A stretch of DNA of 64,000 bases from Alteromonas oceanisediminis (GCF_018474025.1 NZ_JAHCTA010000001.1:62001-126000), one strand, 5' to 3'; positions 1-9,661 are shown, counted from the first letter of the stretch. Numbers and translations are program-made. The notes: generated by a model not told the origin, from the sequence alone.

Positions 1-1258
1 CTTCAGATAATTGAATCAGACCTTTTTGCAACTGCTTTTGCTTTAAAGGATCTTTCAAGCGTATGCGTTTAAACAGTTCCGGTGCGAAATTAGGGATGCC
101 CGTAAAGCGATAGTCTTCACCTTCTGTAAACGTATCGCCAATCCGAATCGAGCCGTGGTTGTGTAACCCAATGATATCTCCCGCGTAGGCCTCTTCCAGT
201 AAAGCTCTATCACCCGCCAAAAAAGTCAGTGCATCGGATATCCTTATGTCTTTACCAATCCGCGTGTGGCGTAACTTCATGCCTTTTTGGTATTTACCCG
301 ACACAATACGACAAAATGCAATCCGGTCGCGATGTTTAGGATCCATGTTGGCTTGGATTTTAAACACAAAACCGCTGAACTTGGGCTCATTAGAAGTGAC
401 TTCACGCAGATCAGACACCCGACTTTGCGGTTTTGGTGCCCACTCAACCAAACCGTCCAGCATGTGATCAACGCCAAAATTCCCCAAGGCCGTACCAAAG
501 TATACGGGCGTTAATTCACCGGCCAGAAACTCGTCGAGATTGAACTCATGCGAAGCGCCCTGCACCAGCTCTAACATATCGCGTAGTTCTTGCGCATACT
601 CACCAATGGCTGCGTCCAGCTCAGGATTATCGAGCCCTTTAATGATGCGTTTTTGTTGAATGGTGTGGCCTTGTCCCGACTTGTATAGGATGGTTTCATC
701 GCGCAGCAGATGATAAACGCCCTTGAAACTTTTGCCCATACCGATGGGCCAGGTGATCGGCGCACATTTGATGTTCAGCACCTCTTCAACTTCATCGAGT
801 AACTCAATCGGATCGCGCGTGTCGCGGTCAAGTTTGTTCATAAAGGTGATGATTGGCGTATCACGTAATCGCGTCACTTCCATGAGTTTAATTGTGCGCG
901 CCTCGACCCCTTTGGCAGAATCGATTACCATCAAGCAGGAATCGACGGCGGTCAGTGTTCGATAGGTGTCTTCAGAGAAATCTTCGTGACCCGGCGTATC
1001 CAGCAAGTTGACCAAATGATCCTGATAAGGGAATTGCATCACAGACGTGGTGACCGAAATTCCCCGCTCTTTTTCCATTTCCATCCAGTCTGACTTGGCG
1101 TGTTGTCCAGATTTTTTGCCTTTTACCGTGCCAGCAACCTGCAAAGCGTTGCCAAATAAAAGGACTTTCTCAGTAATGGTGGTTTTACCCGCATCCGGGT
1201 GAGAGATGATAGCGAAAGTTCTTCGCTTATTGATTTCATTAGATAAATTTGAATTCAT
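1..1258 (-). CDS. prfC: peptide chain release factor 3 (RF3), 3' part beyond window
   Basis: GTPase that recycles RF1/RF2 from the ribosome after peptide release. I translated the reverse strand from the ATG at 1258. The protein opens [15 protein letters not shown] and has the G1 P-loop SHPDAGKTT, the G3 motif DTPGHEDF and the G4 motif NKLD, as in translational GTPases of the RF3 type. The reading frame stays open to the window edge, giving about 419 codons of a family that is usually near 530 residues, so the C-terminal domain lies outside. It sits on the same strand as rimI and holD, as in the enteric holD-rimI-yjjG-prfC cluster; no yjjG-like gene is present between rimI and prfC here. Identification is firm from the G motifs and context. 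Confidence 0.95.
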   Translation of the reverse strand, partial: MNSNLSNEINKRRTFAIISHPDAGKTTITEKVLLFGNALQVAGTVKGKKSGQHAKSDWMEMEKERGISVTTSVMQFPYQDHLVNLLDTPGHEDFSEDTYRTLTAVDSCLMVIDSAKGVEARTIKLMEVTRLRDTPIITFMNKLDRDTRDPIELLDEVEEVLNIKCAPITWPIGMGKSFKGVYHLLRDETILYKSGQGHTIQQKRIIKGLDNPELDAAIGEYAQELRDMLELVQGASHEFNLDEFLAGELTPVYFGTALGNFGVDHMLDGLVEWAPKPQSRVSDLREVTSNEPKFSGFVFKIQANMDPKHRDRIAFCRIVSGKYQKGMKLRHTRIGKDIRISDALTFLAGDRALLEEAYAGDIIGLHNHGSIRIGDTFTEGEDYRFTGIPNFAPELFKRIRLKDPLKQKQLQKGLIQLSE

Positions 1259-1513
1259 TTGATTAAATTTCAGTTTTAGGTGCCGCTACAGGTGCCGTAG
1301 AGTATTGCTTGGGCGCACCGAGTTTGACGTATTTATGCGGTCGGATTCTACAGAAATTTTGCTGGGTATGCTCGAATATTGTTGTCGACCAACGCCGACT
1401 AGGCGAAACGATTAAGTGGCGCGCAGCCACCCCTCATTAGCAAACGCATCGTTGAAAAATATCGATGACCGACCAATCCGATTTACAGCGTAGTTTAAAA
1501 ATAGGCCCCACCC

Positions 1514-1990
1514 TCATAAGACAGGAGCTTCTTTACTCAGCACTTTGGCTAATACGAGGGCGTCCTCTTTTTCAGAAGACTGTCCATTCTGGCGTGGATT
1601 TTCATAATATCCTGTGCGCACTTCGATATGCTCAAATCCGGCATAGCGATACAACGAAATAGCGGTTGAATTGCTGGCACGAACTTCCAACCACGCTTTT
1701 GTTGCATGCAGTCCACGTGCATAAGTCAAAAAGTGATCCAATAGCGTTTTCCCTAGGCCTCTTCCTCGCTGCGTTGGGCACACAACGATATCCATCAATG
1801 TGACCTCATCAAGCACACTCAAACCAATATAATAACCCAGACAAGTACCATCGTCTCGCGCCTGAGCTGCAAAATAGGGGGCGGATAAACAGTCCGCAAA
1901 TACGCGAAAGCTCCAGGGAACCGGATGTGATATGCGGCACAACGCATAGGCTTGTTCAGCATCCTCGTGAGTCAGTGGCGTGATCAACAT
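1514..1990 (-). CDS. rimI: ribosomal protein S18 alanine N-acetyltransferase
   Basis: GNAT-fold acetyltransferase of 158 residues that in E. coli acetylates the N-terminal alanine of ribosomal protein bS18. The acetyl-CoA binding loop is visible as QRGRGLGKTLLDHF near residues 94-107, followed by the LEVRASNSTAISLY segment typical of RimI. The length is normal (E. coli 148). The ATG at 1990 is separated by a single base from the holD stop codon (1992-1994), so the two are translationally coupled. Context (holD upstream, prfC downstream) supports RimI rather than another GNAT protein. Confidence 0.9.
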   Translation of the reverse strand: MLITPLTHEDAEQAYALCRISHPVPWSFRVFADCLSAPYFAAQARDDGTCLGYYIGLSVLDEVTLMDIVVCPTQRGRGLGKTLLDHFLTYARGLHATKAWLEVRASNSTAISLYRYAGFEHIEVRTGYYENPRQNGQSSEKEDALVLAKVLSKEAPVL

Positions 1991-1991
1991 C

Positions 1992-2366
1992 TCAAGCGCT
2001 AATCAGTTTAATCCATAACTCGCGCTTCACTCGAGGAGAGAGCGGCTTACGGAGATCAGGTAGAAACACGCGCTCGCCTTGCACATCGACCCCGCCATGG
2101 GCCGACAGTAACCAGTCAAGCTGCGGCGTCTCAGTCAAATCATGACAAGATGCAAACGCCACTCGAATATCGTGTAGTACCTCACCGGCCTGTTCCAACG
2201 CAGTTTGAGACTGTTGATGAGTTTCGATAGTGGCAGGGTTCGGCGCTGGCTCAGACCGAGCTTCAACCGTATTTAACGAGGTTTCACACTCATCTGAACG
2301 TTGCCAGACACGCAATCCCATCTCAGTGAGCACAGCAAGTTGATATTGACTCAGCGTGTTTGCCAT
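1992..2366 (-). CDS. holD: DNA polymerase III psi subunit, HolD-like
   Basis: Small protein (124 residues from the chosen start) that in E. coli binds chi and links SSB to the clamp loader. I chose ATG 2366, giving MANTLSQYQLAVL, because a GGGA motif lies about ten bases upstream; an upstream in-frame TTG would add seven residues. The N-terminal stretch ending LTEMGLRVW matches the conserved psi N-terminus (LxxxGIxxW), which contacts the clamp loader, and the C-terminus has the LPxLRKPL...KRELW pattern. The middle is variable and rich in Glu/Gln. Psi is poorly conserved, so the immediate rimI-prfC context matters for the call. Confidence 0.8.
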   Translation of the reverse strand: MANTLSQYQLAVLTEMGLRVWQRSDECETSLNTVEARSEPAPNPATIETHQQSQTALEQAGEVLHDIRVAFASCHDLTETPQLDWLLSAHGGVDVQGERVFLPDLRKPLSPRVKRELWIKLISA

Positions 2367-2596
2367 AACAAAAATTCCCACGCGCAAAACGTTAGTATAA
2401 CCTCAACTCGCCGTAAGAAAATCTGCAAAGTTCTTAATTTGGTACTTATTTCAAATTAAACTATACAGTGGTGCCGTAAAGCTCTGGATCAAAGCGTTTA
2501 AGTGATGGAGTGACACGGGTTAAGGCGCTGCGGAAAGGAGTTGCTTATCCCGAATTCAGGTTAATAGATAGAGAAGCTGGTAAAAAAAGAGAAAAG

Positions 2597-2673
2597 TGGC
2601 AGGGGTGGAGGGACTCGAACCCCCAACCATCGGTTTTGGAGACCGCTGTTCTACCAATTCGAACTACACCCCT
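2597..2673 (-). tRNA. tRNA-Trp (anticodon CCA)
   Basis: The reverse strand folds as a complete cloverleaf with an encoded 3' CCA. The acceptor stem AGGGGTG pairs with CACCCCT, the T loop contains GTTCGAGTC, and the anticodon stem-loop CGGTT-CTCCAAA-AACCG presents anticodon CCA. It lies 46 bp downstream of the thiamine-operon kinase on the same strand. Discriminator base is G, as for tRNA-Trp. Confidence 0.96.
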
Positions 2674-2719
2674 AGCGCGCTCGCATTATACGTATGCAAG
2701 CCTAAAGGTAAAGAAAAAT

Positions 2720-3523
2720 TTAGGCGTGTTTCATATGCTCAGTGATTGCCGCGTACCACAACTGATAAGTCAGTGTAACCAGAGGCTCATGCCGTGACAC
2801 ACCATTCTGAACCTGCGACAGCTCGATCCCGGTAAGGTCTGCATAATCGCTGATCAACATCATCTGCTGCGGTTGACTCAAACGGTTTATCGTCATACTG
2901 GATGCTAAATCAAAGTACCGGTTACCTGACGCACAGTATTCCCAATCGATAATCATGGGTTGCTCGTAATCGATCACGTGATTAAAGGCAAGATCGTTGT
3001 GACAAAATACAACATCGTCGGCTGCATTCGCAGACGACGAGGCCGCAAAAACCAGTTCCTCTGCTCGCCGCGTCAGCTTATGGTTTTCACTCAGCTTGGC
3101 CGCTTCAATATATTGTTGCCATTGACTCGGCAAGTCGAGACGCGTCGTCGTAAGCTTCACCGAATGGATGGCGGCGAGTGCTGCGGCCAACGCACGAATT
3201 CTTTCCGCTTGCGGTAATACCGACAACGGCACCGGATTATGCGGTACCCATTCCTCCGCGTAGAATCCCTGTTTTTCACACAGATAGAGGGGCTTCGGCG
3301 CGATACCCACTTTGGCCAGTTTCTGCTGAATGGCGAACAGCGATTTACGCGCCCTACCCGTTGACTGATCAGCAAAAAAACGTTTGACCAAATAACGTTG
3401 TTCACTGCACTTTAGGCAGTACACCGCGTTGATCAGGCTTTCATTAACACTACGAATACTCATTGGCCCTTCGCAGTCAATCTTGCTCAGTAACCCTTCG
3501 GGAAGTTGTTCAATTGTGAGCAC
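2720..3523 (-). CDS. thiamine/choline kinase-like phosphotransferase, last gene of TPP-controlled operon
   Basis: Protein of 267 residues with the aminoglycoside/choline-kinase fold. The catalytic loop FCHNDLAFNHVID has the HxDxxxxN Brenner motif, and the metal-binding motif IIDWEYCASGNRYFDLA follows. The GTG start at 3523 is supported by AAGGAT five bases upstream. It follows the PnuT-like gene by 26 bp in an operon headed by a TPP riboswitch, so I infer that it phosphorylates imported thiamine to thiamine monophosphate, as ThiK does. Choline or another small alcohol remains possible from sequence alone. Expression should fall when thiamine pyrophosphate is plentiful. Confidence 0.75.
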   Translation of the reverse strand: MLTIEQLPEGLLSKIDCEGPMSIRSVNESLINAVYCLKCSEQRYLVKRFFADQSTGRARKSLFAIQQKLAKVGIAPKPLYLCEKQGFYAEEWVPHNPVPLSVLPQAERIRALAAALAAIHSVKLTTTRLDLPSQWQQYIEAAKLSENHKLTRRAEELVFAASSSANAADDVVFCHNDLAFNHVIDYEQPMIIDWEYCASGNRYFDLASSMTINRLSQPQQMMLISDYADLTGIELSQVQNGVSRHEPLVTLTYQLWYAAITEHMKHA

Positions 3524-3549
3524 GTTACATCCTTAGTTAATCTCGCTCG

Positions 3550-4179
3550 TTACACTTGCGCTTCACGCTGTGCCAACCACTGAATCCGCCATTCTCGGTA
3601 ACCGTAGAGTGCCAGCAGCGTATAGACGCCAAACAACATGCTGGTTAACCATAATTCAACCTGCCAATACAACCAACAGGCAACGAGGTTGATCACAATC
3701 CAGTATAGCCAATTTTCCAGCTTTTTGTGGGCAACCAATACCGTCGTGATGACACTGGCCACCGTGACAAAAGCGTCGGTATAAACAAAGGGCGTCGAGA
3801 CAAAAAGCTTGGTCAACAATGCTAACAGTAAAGTCACTATGCCTATCGACACCGCAATACCCGCATGTTGAGTGGCCGTAAAGGTGGAAATAGGCAGAAT
3901 GGCGGCACCGGAATGTCGCCATTGCCAAAAACCATAAACAGCCATCACTACGTAATAGCCATTTAACACGGTTTGATAGGGCAAACTGACCTGCCAAAAT
4001 AGACCCACGTACAACAGCGTGCTGATAAATGCGCACACCCAGCAAAGAATACTCTGCCGGGCTGCGAGTATCACATACCCAAGCGCTAGTACAACCGCTG
4101 CCACTTCCATGGCGTGCATCGAACTTGCCTGCGCGACTAACTGCTCACTTACGCTGTGAACAACTTCAGACTCAAGCAT
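3550..4179 (-). CDS. pnuT: PnuC-family thiamine transporter (PnuT-type)
   Basis: Inner-membrane facilitator of the PnuC family, here probably for thiamine. The protein has about seven hydrophobic segments and the PnuC-like motifs NGYYVVMAVYGFWQW and ENWLYWIVIN. I chose ATG 4179 (209 residues) because it overlaps the stop of the upstream YkoF-like gene by eight bases, a coupled arrangement. A longer frame to 4215 would overlap the upstream gene by 44 bases. PnuC proteins transport nicotinamide riboside, riboflavin or thiamine; the TPP riboswitch and the YkoF-like neighbour point to thiamine. Transport is known to depend on trapping by phosphorylation, which would fit the kinase gene downstream. 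Confidence 0.85.
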   Translation of the reverse strand: MLESEVVHSVSEQLVAQASSMHAMEVAAVVLALGYVILAARQSILCWVCAFISTLLYVGLFWQVSLPYQTVLNGYYVVMAVYGFWQWRHSGAAILPISTFTATQHAGIAVSIGIVTLLLALLTKLFVSTPFVYTDAFVTVASVITTVLVAHKKLENWLYWIVINLVACWLYWQVELWLTSMLFGVYTLLALYGYREWRIQWLAQREAQV

Positions 4180-4453
4180 CACGCGTCTCGTACAACCCAA
4201 CTCCCACTGAATCACCCAGTAAAAATTTGCAGACTAAGATTGCTTGCCCCGTTTGTTGATGAACGCGCAAAATCTCCTGACCGAGAATATCAAACAAACG
4301 CGCGTGTTCACCGCGAACATGCGTGCAAGTCGTCATAACAACAACCTCAAATTCAGGGTAGGACTGGATGCGCTCGATAAAATCACCGATGATATCCAGA
4401 AAATTCTGGCTCAACGGGTAGAGAGAAATTTCCGCAGTACATATTGTCGTCAT
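4172..4453 (-). CDS. YkoF-like thiamine-binding protein
   Basis: Protein of 93 residues resembling one domain of the YkoF/thiamine-binding family, a ferredoxin-like fold seen in Bacillus YkoF and MTH1187-type proteins. Recognisable points are AEISLYPL near the N-terminus, the MTTCTHVRGE segment in the middle and the C-terminal LLGDSVGVG strand. There is no signal peptide, so it is probably cytoplasmic. It lies between the outer-membrane receptor (13 bp downstream of its stop) and the transporter, which it overlaps by eight bases. Its precise role, whether thiamine buffering or delivery, is not known for this family; I call it from sequence resemblance plus riboswitch context. Confidence 0.75.
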   Translation of the reverse strand: MTTICTAEISLYPLSQNFLDIIGDFIERIQSYPEFEVVVMTTCTHVRGEHARLFDILGQEILRVHQQTGQAILVCKFLLGDSVGVGLYETRDA

Positions 4454-4466
4454 CTTTATTTCCTTT

Positions 4467-6554
4467 TTAAAATGAGTAGCGTGCGGTCACACCAACCTGT
4501 CGACCTGCACCAAACTGGTAATAAGGCTCCGGTGTCGCATAGCCAAATTCACCGTCTCTGGGATCGTTGCTGAATCCACCGAAACCGCGCACAAAGTAAT
4601 CTCTATCAAATACGTTCTTGGCCCAAAACTGCAACTGCCAGTGCGTCATTTGGTATTCAATCGCCGTATGCAGCAGTGCAGAGCCTGGTGAACGCACATC
4701 GTGCCCATCCGAAAAACGGTAATCATCTTTAACATCCATTTCCACCCGCCAAAGAACATTGTCAGTCAAGAAGAGTTCGGATGCGAGATGCCCCGTCCAG
4801 CGAGGTGCTTGGGCTTGCTCCTGACTGCGCACAAAGGAACCGTCAGCAGTTTCATAGTCTTCGAAAGTGGCATTTAAGTACCCGAGATTTAACGCGATTT
4901 GCCAATCATCGGTCACCTGCCATTCAGATTCAAATTCAACACCTTTGTTCGTTCCGACACTCGCATTTGCGATGACGTCAATGAAATCCGTACTGCCATT
5001 GTCTCGCAGCAACACATCGAAATCGTTGATTTGAGTGTCTTCTCTGTCCATGTAAAAGGCGGCTAATCGCATACCCACTTTGCCGTCGTAGAACCGCTGT
5101 TTAGCACCAAACTCGTAGTTCCAGTTATACTCAGGTGCGTAAATTCGGGCGGCATCGCTGACCCGTTCATCGGGGTTAAACCCTGCCGTTTTGTAACCAC
5201 GCGATACACTGCCGTAGACAATCGCGTTGGTGGAGAGTTGATAATTTACACTGGCTTTTCCACCGACCAACGTGTCGGAACTTTCTTCTGCGAAACCGCT
5301 ATTGTCCCGATAATCTAGTGTTGAACGTTCCACACGAATGCCAATCTGCGCGGTTAAACGCTCGGTCAGCGCTGAATCCAAACGTAGATAAGCAGCTACA
5401 TTATCCGGTTCATACTCGCTCTCAAAATCACTGTCGGCAAAGGTGTAGTTTCGCAGTAAAGATTCTTCGCGTTGACGCAGCGCGACGCCAGCGACCCAGT
5501 CGACTGAATGACCCGCTATTGATAACGGCTGGGCAGATAGCAAACGTAACTCGGCAGTATGACTCTCAACATCTCGAAAATACGAATCGAAAGAGCTGTA
5601 GCCGTTCGGATGAAACCCGTCAAATGTCCAATCTTCATCGTAGCCATACGCAATATCAGATGTCGCGTAGGAGGCGATGAACTGATACAGCACGTGTTCC
5701 GTGTCAAACTGCGCTTTTACACTCGCCGCATGCGTTTCGTTTTGATCAAAGCCTGGCTCGTCGGAGCGTGTACGTCGATCATTGTCGAGTGAAAACGCAT
5801 CGTAGCTATTGTCGACATCAAAGTAGCGATAATTAAACAAAATTGATGCGTTATCAGACGGAGAATATACATACGCAAGGCGGCCAAAGCGTTCGTCTGT
5901 GCCATTGGTATCATCACGTTGTAAAAATATATTGTCTATTTCACCGTCACTGCCCTGCTCTATCCATGACACACGAAAACCGTTTTCCTCATTGATGTCG
6001 TCGCCGTAGGCAAACCCAGCACGCCACGTATCATGCTGTGCATAGGATAGCAGTACTTGATTACCTAGGTCGGCGCCCGGCGCAGTGCCCACAAAGCGTA
6101 TCGCCCCTGCCAATGCACCAACACCAAACTCAGTGGCTTGCGGACCACGTAGAATCTCAACCTGTTGAATATCAAAAGGGCTTGCCAGCGCGAACATACC
6201 AAACAAGTCAATGTTGTCGACCTCAAAACCGACTGAGGCATTTTGTGGCTCAGAAAACTGACTGCGCTCACCAATACCGCGAATTTGCACAAAGCGCCCT
6301 CTCGATGCACCGCTGGCAAAGTTCACATTGGGAGCTGCGTTTAGGAGGCTATCAAGATGCTGCGCCTGGCGTTGCTGGAGTTGACGTTTATCCAGGATCG
6401 TGGCACTTGCAGCCAACTGTTCCACACTAATTTGACGAAAATCAGACGTGACAAGAATGCGTTCAATATCAGCGTCGTCGTCATTAGCTTGGGCGTTAAA
6501 AGAAGCGGCGCATAGCAATGCGCATTTCGATAAAGTGAAAATTTTTCTATTCAT
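4467..6554 (-). CDS. TonB-dependent outer-membrane receptor for thiamine
   Basis: TonB-gated beta-barrel receptor of 695 residues. A signal peptide ends near FNAQA, a TonB-box-like segment IERILVTS follows, then the plug domain (about residues 45-155, with VQIRGIGERSQ and QVEILRGPQATEFG) and a barrel ending in the aromatic YSF. I chose ATG 6554 (MNRKIFTLSK) because a purine-rich GAAGAGAT precedes it; an upstream in-frame start adds seven residues without a signal-like start. A TPP riboswitch lies in the leader. Its operon partners are a YkoF-like protein, PnuT and a kinase, so the ligand is very probably thiamine or a phosphate ester. This arrangement is known from comparative genomics as OMR1/PnuT loci. 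Confidence 0.88.
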   Translation of the reverse strand: MNRKIFTLSKCALLCAASFNAQANDDDADIERILVTSDFRQISVEQLAASATILDKRQLQQRQAQHLDSLLNAAPNVNFASGASRGRFVQIRGIGERSQFSEPQNASVGFEVDNIDLFGMFALASPFDIQQVEILRGPQATEFGVGALAGAIRFVGTAPGADLGNQVLLSYAQHDTWRAGFAYGDDINEENGFRVSWIEQGSDGEIDNIFLQRDDTNGTDERFGRLAYVYSPSDNASILFNYRYFDVDNSYDAFSLDNDRRTRSDEPGFDQNETHAASVKAQFDTEHVLYQFIASYATSDIAYGYDEDWTFDGFHPNGYSSFDSYFRDVESHTAELRLLSAQPLSIAGHSVDWVAGVALRQREESLLRNYTFADSDFESEYEPDNVAAYLRLDSALTERLTAQIGIRVERSTLDYRDNSGFAEESSDTLVGGKASVNYQLSTNAIVYGSVSRGYKTAGFNPDERVSDAARIYAPEYNWNYEFGAKQRFYDGKVGMRLAAFYMDREDTQINDFDVLLRDNGSTDFIDVIANASVGTNKGVEFESEWQVTDDWQIALNLGYLNATFEDYETADGSFVRSQEQAQAPRWTGHLASELFLTDNVLWRVEMDVKDDYRFSDGHDVRSPGSALLHTAIEYQMTHWQLQFWAKNVFDRDYFVRGFGGFSNDPRDGEFGYATPEPYYQFGAGRQVGVTARYSF

Positions 6555-6615
6555 AAGGATCTCTTCGTAAAGCAATGAAAAGAACCGGTTTTGGGGCAGG
6601 TGTTAAAGTGCGTGC

Positions 6616-6718
6616 TTTACCATTCCTACGCCGGCATTATCCGGATCAGGTAAAAGGGTTTTCCATTTGGAATCTCAGCAAAGCGTGTCACGTGTGACAA
6701 TGCTTAGCACCCCTTGGT
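6616..6718 (-). promoter_or_regulatory. TPP riboswitch (THI element)
   Basis: On the reverse strand the leader of the receptor gene carries the conserved THI elements in order: GGGGTGC near 6706-6714, GCTGAGA near 6674-6680, ACCTGATC near 6644-6651, GGATAATGCCGGCGTAGG near 6625-6642. Spacing and order match known TPP aptamers. About 60 bases separate the aptamer from the start codon. I see no strong intrinsic terminator there, so control may act on translation or by Rho. Confidence 0.95.
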
Positions 6719-6784
6719 CGGCGCTGATTTATTCAGCGCTGGGCGATGTTATCACTGCTGGCAGAAAAAGCCAGCGGTGATGGG

Positions 6785-7213
6785 TTAATCTTCGCTGCGC
6801 GGGAGAAAATTCAACGTTTTCAATTCATCCTTGGTTTGCCGCTCTAAACTTTCCATCGTTTTGCCGTGCTGAACCGGCATACGTGTTGTCGGGTCCACTT
6901 GTACAAAAACGATATCGTCTGCAAGGCAAATCGTCTTTTTAGTGGCTTTATTTCTGACTAGGCAGGTTACCGTAATCGATGTTCGGCCTACTTTTTTGGT
7001 TGCCAAGCCAAACTCAACGATATCACCTTGTAAGGCTGGTGATTCAAAACTAATTTCGCCGATATGCTTGGTCACCAAACAGTTGGTTTCTAGCTGACAA
7101 ATCGCGTAAATGGCCGCTTCTTCGTCAATCCACTCCAGTGCGCGCCCACCAAATAACGAACTGGCATAATTTAAATCATTTGGCATTACTAAACGTCGAG
7201 ATAAAAAACGCAT
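6785..7213 (-). CDS. hot-dog acyl-CoA thioesterase
   Basis: Protein of 142 residues with the single hot-dog domain of YciA/acyl-CoA hydrolases. The fingerprint SLFGGRALEWIDEEAA (about residues 20-35) matches the conserved N(x)xGGxxxxxxD region that holds the catalytic Asp, followed by GDIVEFG and GRTSITV strands. I chose ATG 7213 because AGGA lies six bases upstream; a longer in-frame reading to 7267 lacks this. It hydrolyses acyl-CoA to free acid and CoA in the cytoplasm; the chain length cannot be told. It is divergent from tmcA, with about 64 bp between starts. Confidence 0.87.
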   Translation of the reverse strand: MRFLSRRLVMPNDLNYASSLFGGRALEWIDEEAAIYAICQLETNCLVTKHIGEISFESPALQGDIVEFGLATKKVGRTSITVTCLVRNKATKKTICLADDIVFVQVDPTTRMPVQHGKTMESLERQTKDELKTLNFLPRSED

Positions 7214-7277
7214 ACTTTTTCCTATACACTGCAACAATGTGTTGCGAAAAGCTGATTGAATAAGCAAAGAAGTATAG

Positions 7278-9374
7278 ATGAATCTCCCCGTAGATGTTGT
7301 TAAACGCCTTTCTCAATGGTTAATTGCGCGTAGTAAAGATGTAAACCACCGTCAAATTCTGCTTCTTAGTGTCGCTCACGACGAAGGTGAAGCACTTGCC
7401 GAACATATTGTCAGTCACGAAAAAGCAAATGAGCTGTTATGGGTCGGGCGACGAAGCAGCGCAAAACCTTTCATACACTATCAACAGTACAAAAACTATT
7501 TGGGTCGCGAATACGCCTGCGTTGTCTACAATACGTCACCCATTTTGCATATTAACGCGCTCATGGCGCTATCAGGAACGATTCGGGCTGGCGGGCTGCT
7601 GGTGCTTATCGCACCACAGTGGGATCAGTGGGCATTGCAACTTAACACGCTGCCACAGCAATCTTACGGTGTCGGCGATGACGAAAGTCGCTTTGCGCTC
7701 ATCCTTCAAGCGTCGTTGCTATCAGATCCCACCACCGCCCGTGTAACACGTCACGGAAATTCAGCGCCAACACTGCATTTGCCCATCACAACAAGATTAG
7801 AAACACAGTCGAGACCACACCATTTAACGACTGAAGCCAGACTATCAGCCATTTTTCGTCCGTCACAAGAACAGGAAATTCTCGCGCAGAAAGTATTCCA
7901 ATTTTTTCAGCAGCATACCACGTGCTGTGCAACATTGACGGCCCATCGAGGGCGCGGTAAAACCTGGTTACTGGGTTATATTGCTGCTCTTCAATTGAAA
8001 ACGGGTTTGTCTATCGCCGTCATCGCGCCGCAATCGGCATCCGTCAAAGCCTTGTTTGCGCATACGGACGCAGTCAGTAAGGAGCGAGAAGGCCTTCAAT
8101 TTTTAGCACCGGATAGCCCATTAATTACCCAAAATCACTATGACGTCGTGATTGTCGATGAGGCCGCCAGTATTCCCGTGCCACAACTCAAAAAAATATT
8201 GAGTCAACACACACGCTTTATTCTTTCTACCACATTGGATGGTTACGAGGGCAGTGGGCTGGGGTTTACGCAACGAGTTCTCCCTCTACTTTCGTCACTG
8301 GTATCGAAACATGTGTTACACGAACACCTTGTTGAACCGATGCGCTGGTATGACAACGACCCAATAGAAAACCTGTGGCAAAAATTTATTTCCCGCCGCG
8401 TCGATAGTGACAGTGCCGTGGGGAAACCAGAAGACGCATCGTTCAGCACCCTGCGAGGTGATGCTCTCACTCAGCATAGCCACTGGGTGGATAGTGCATT
8501 CCAACTGCTACAGCTTGCTCATTATCAAACGACCCCTCAAGATTTGGTTCGTCTGTATGATGCTCATGATTCAGTCGTATTCATTCTCACATCAGAAAAC
8601 AATCTGCTTGGCGCCGCCGTCGGCATTATCGAAGGCGGTGAAGCACTCAGCGACGTAGCAGACGACATAGCAAAGGGCGCGCGTCGAGTACACGGACATC
8701 TCAGTGCGCAACAAATGGCCCTAGCAACGGCCAACCCATCGGTCGCTATGTTAAACTTTCTGCGAATAAACCGAATTGCCATCACTCCCATGCTGCAACA
8801 GCAAGGGCTAGGGTCTCTGTTATTGGATCATATCTACCGCTGGTGTGAAAAACAGCGCATTGATGTCATCAGTTCGGTATTTGGCTCCAGTACGTCGCTC
8901 AAGGCGTTCTGGCGGAAAAACGCTTTTTCAATACGCACACTGTCTGGTAAAGCGAACAAGGCAAGCGGATTAGTGAATGAATTATGCTATCGCACCCTCA
9001 ATGCTAATTCGGCAGAACTACTCGTCGACGCAGCCCAACAGAGTGCTGAAACCGCGTTACGTAAAGCGCAAGACTTCATTCATGGGCACCGCAGCTATAG
9101 TCAGGTTAGTAGCGCGCTGAATCTTCTGGCAGCGCAGCATTGGTTCGATTCAATTACGCCTAAGGATGATTTGCAAGCGGTTATATTGCCAGCCTTGCAA
9201 CATGCGAAGCTACCAGAACAACTACATCCGGCTAATTTTCACATAATTGCATCCTCGCCCAAAACCGCTTCATCGACACCAATCGCGAAAGAGCAAATGT
9301 CTGCCACTAAACAGCAGATTTACAAAGCACTACAAGCGCTGGTGCGTTTTGCGCTCACTGAAAACCAGCGTTGA
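7278..9374 (+). CDS. tmcA: tRNA(Met) cytidine acetyltransferase
   Basis: ATP- and acetyl-CoA-dependent enzyme that makes N4-acetylcytidine at the wobble base of elongator tRNA-Met. The 698-residue protein shows the domain order of TmcA: an N-terminal DUF1726-like domain, a RecA-like helicase module with Walker A TAHRGRGKTW and Walker B VIVDEAASIP, a GNAT module with MLQQQGLGSLLLDHI, and a C-terminal tRNA-binding tail. FGSSTSLKAFWRKNAF is also typical. Length is close to the E. coli enzyme (671). It is a single gene facing away from the thioesterase; no terminator with a clear T-run follows its stop. Confidence 0.95.
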   Translation: MNLPVDVVKRLSQWLIARSKDVNHRQILLLSVAHDEGEALAEHIVSHEKANELLWVGRRSSAKPFIHYQQYKNYLGREYACVVYNTSPILHINALMALSGTIRAGGLLVLIAPQWDQWALQLNTLPQQSYGVGDDESRFALILQASLLSDPTTARVTRHGNSAPTLHLPITTRLETQSRPHHLTTEARLSAIFRPSQEQEILAQKVFQFFQQHTTCCATLTAHRGRGKTWLLGYIAALQLKTGLSIAVIAPQSASVKALFAHTDAVSKEREGLQFLAPDSPLITQNHYDVVIVDEAASIPVPQLKKILSQHTRFILSTTLDGYEGSGLGFTQRVLPLLSSLVSKHVLHEHLVEPMRWYDNDPIENLWQKFISRRVDSDSAVGKPEDASFSTLRGDALTQHSHWVDSAFQLLQLAHYQTTPQDLVRLYDAHDSVVFILTSENNLLGAAVGIIEGGEALSDVADDIAKGARRVHGHLSAQQMALATANPSVAMLNFLRINRIAITPMLQQQGLGSLLLDHIYRWCEKQRIDVISSVFGSSTSLKAFWRKNAFSIRTLSGKANKASGLVNELCYRTLNANSAELLVDAAQQSAETALRKAQDFIHGHRSYSQVSSALNLLAAQHWFDSITPKDDLQAVILPALQHAKLPEQLHPANFHIIASSPKTASSTPIAKEQMSATKQQIYKALQALVRFALTENQR

Positions 9375-9661
9375 TCGTCTCTTTGTCATCGTCCAATGCG
9401 GACTCTGGACAAGTGTGATGGTTTGTGTTTGTTAACTTGGGATAGCTAACTCAGGCACGCAGCGCTCGAAGTCTTGACTTTAGGCTGTTTCCAAGCTGCA
9501 AAGACGCCAATCTTCCTTCACGTAACTGCCTTGTTCTGGCGCTATACGCGGCTACTGAATCGCTTTAATAAGAATAAGCGCGAGAGGTGAGTTGCTGCGG
9601 ATCTTCATATTCCGAATTCACGATACCTACGATTAGCGCGAAATGCGGATAATATTATTCC
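9375..9661. other. intergenic stretch without recognised feature
   Basis: Between the tmcA stop and the terminator of the TonB operon I found no open frame with a ribosome-binding site, no RNA gene and no repeat. Both flanking genes end here. Confidence 0.5.

Noticed and set aside
2510-2797. 95-codon forward frame over tRNA-Trp
   Set aside because: Antisense to the tRNA and to the kinase 3' end, without supporting features.
6757-6775. Terminator after the thioesterase gene
   Set aside because: The hairpin GCTGGC/GCCAGC has no T-run on either strand, so I do not list it.
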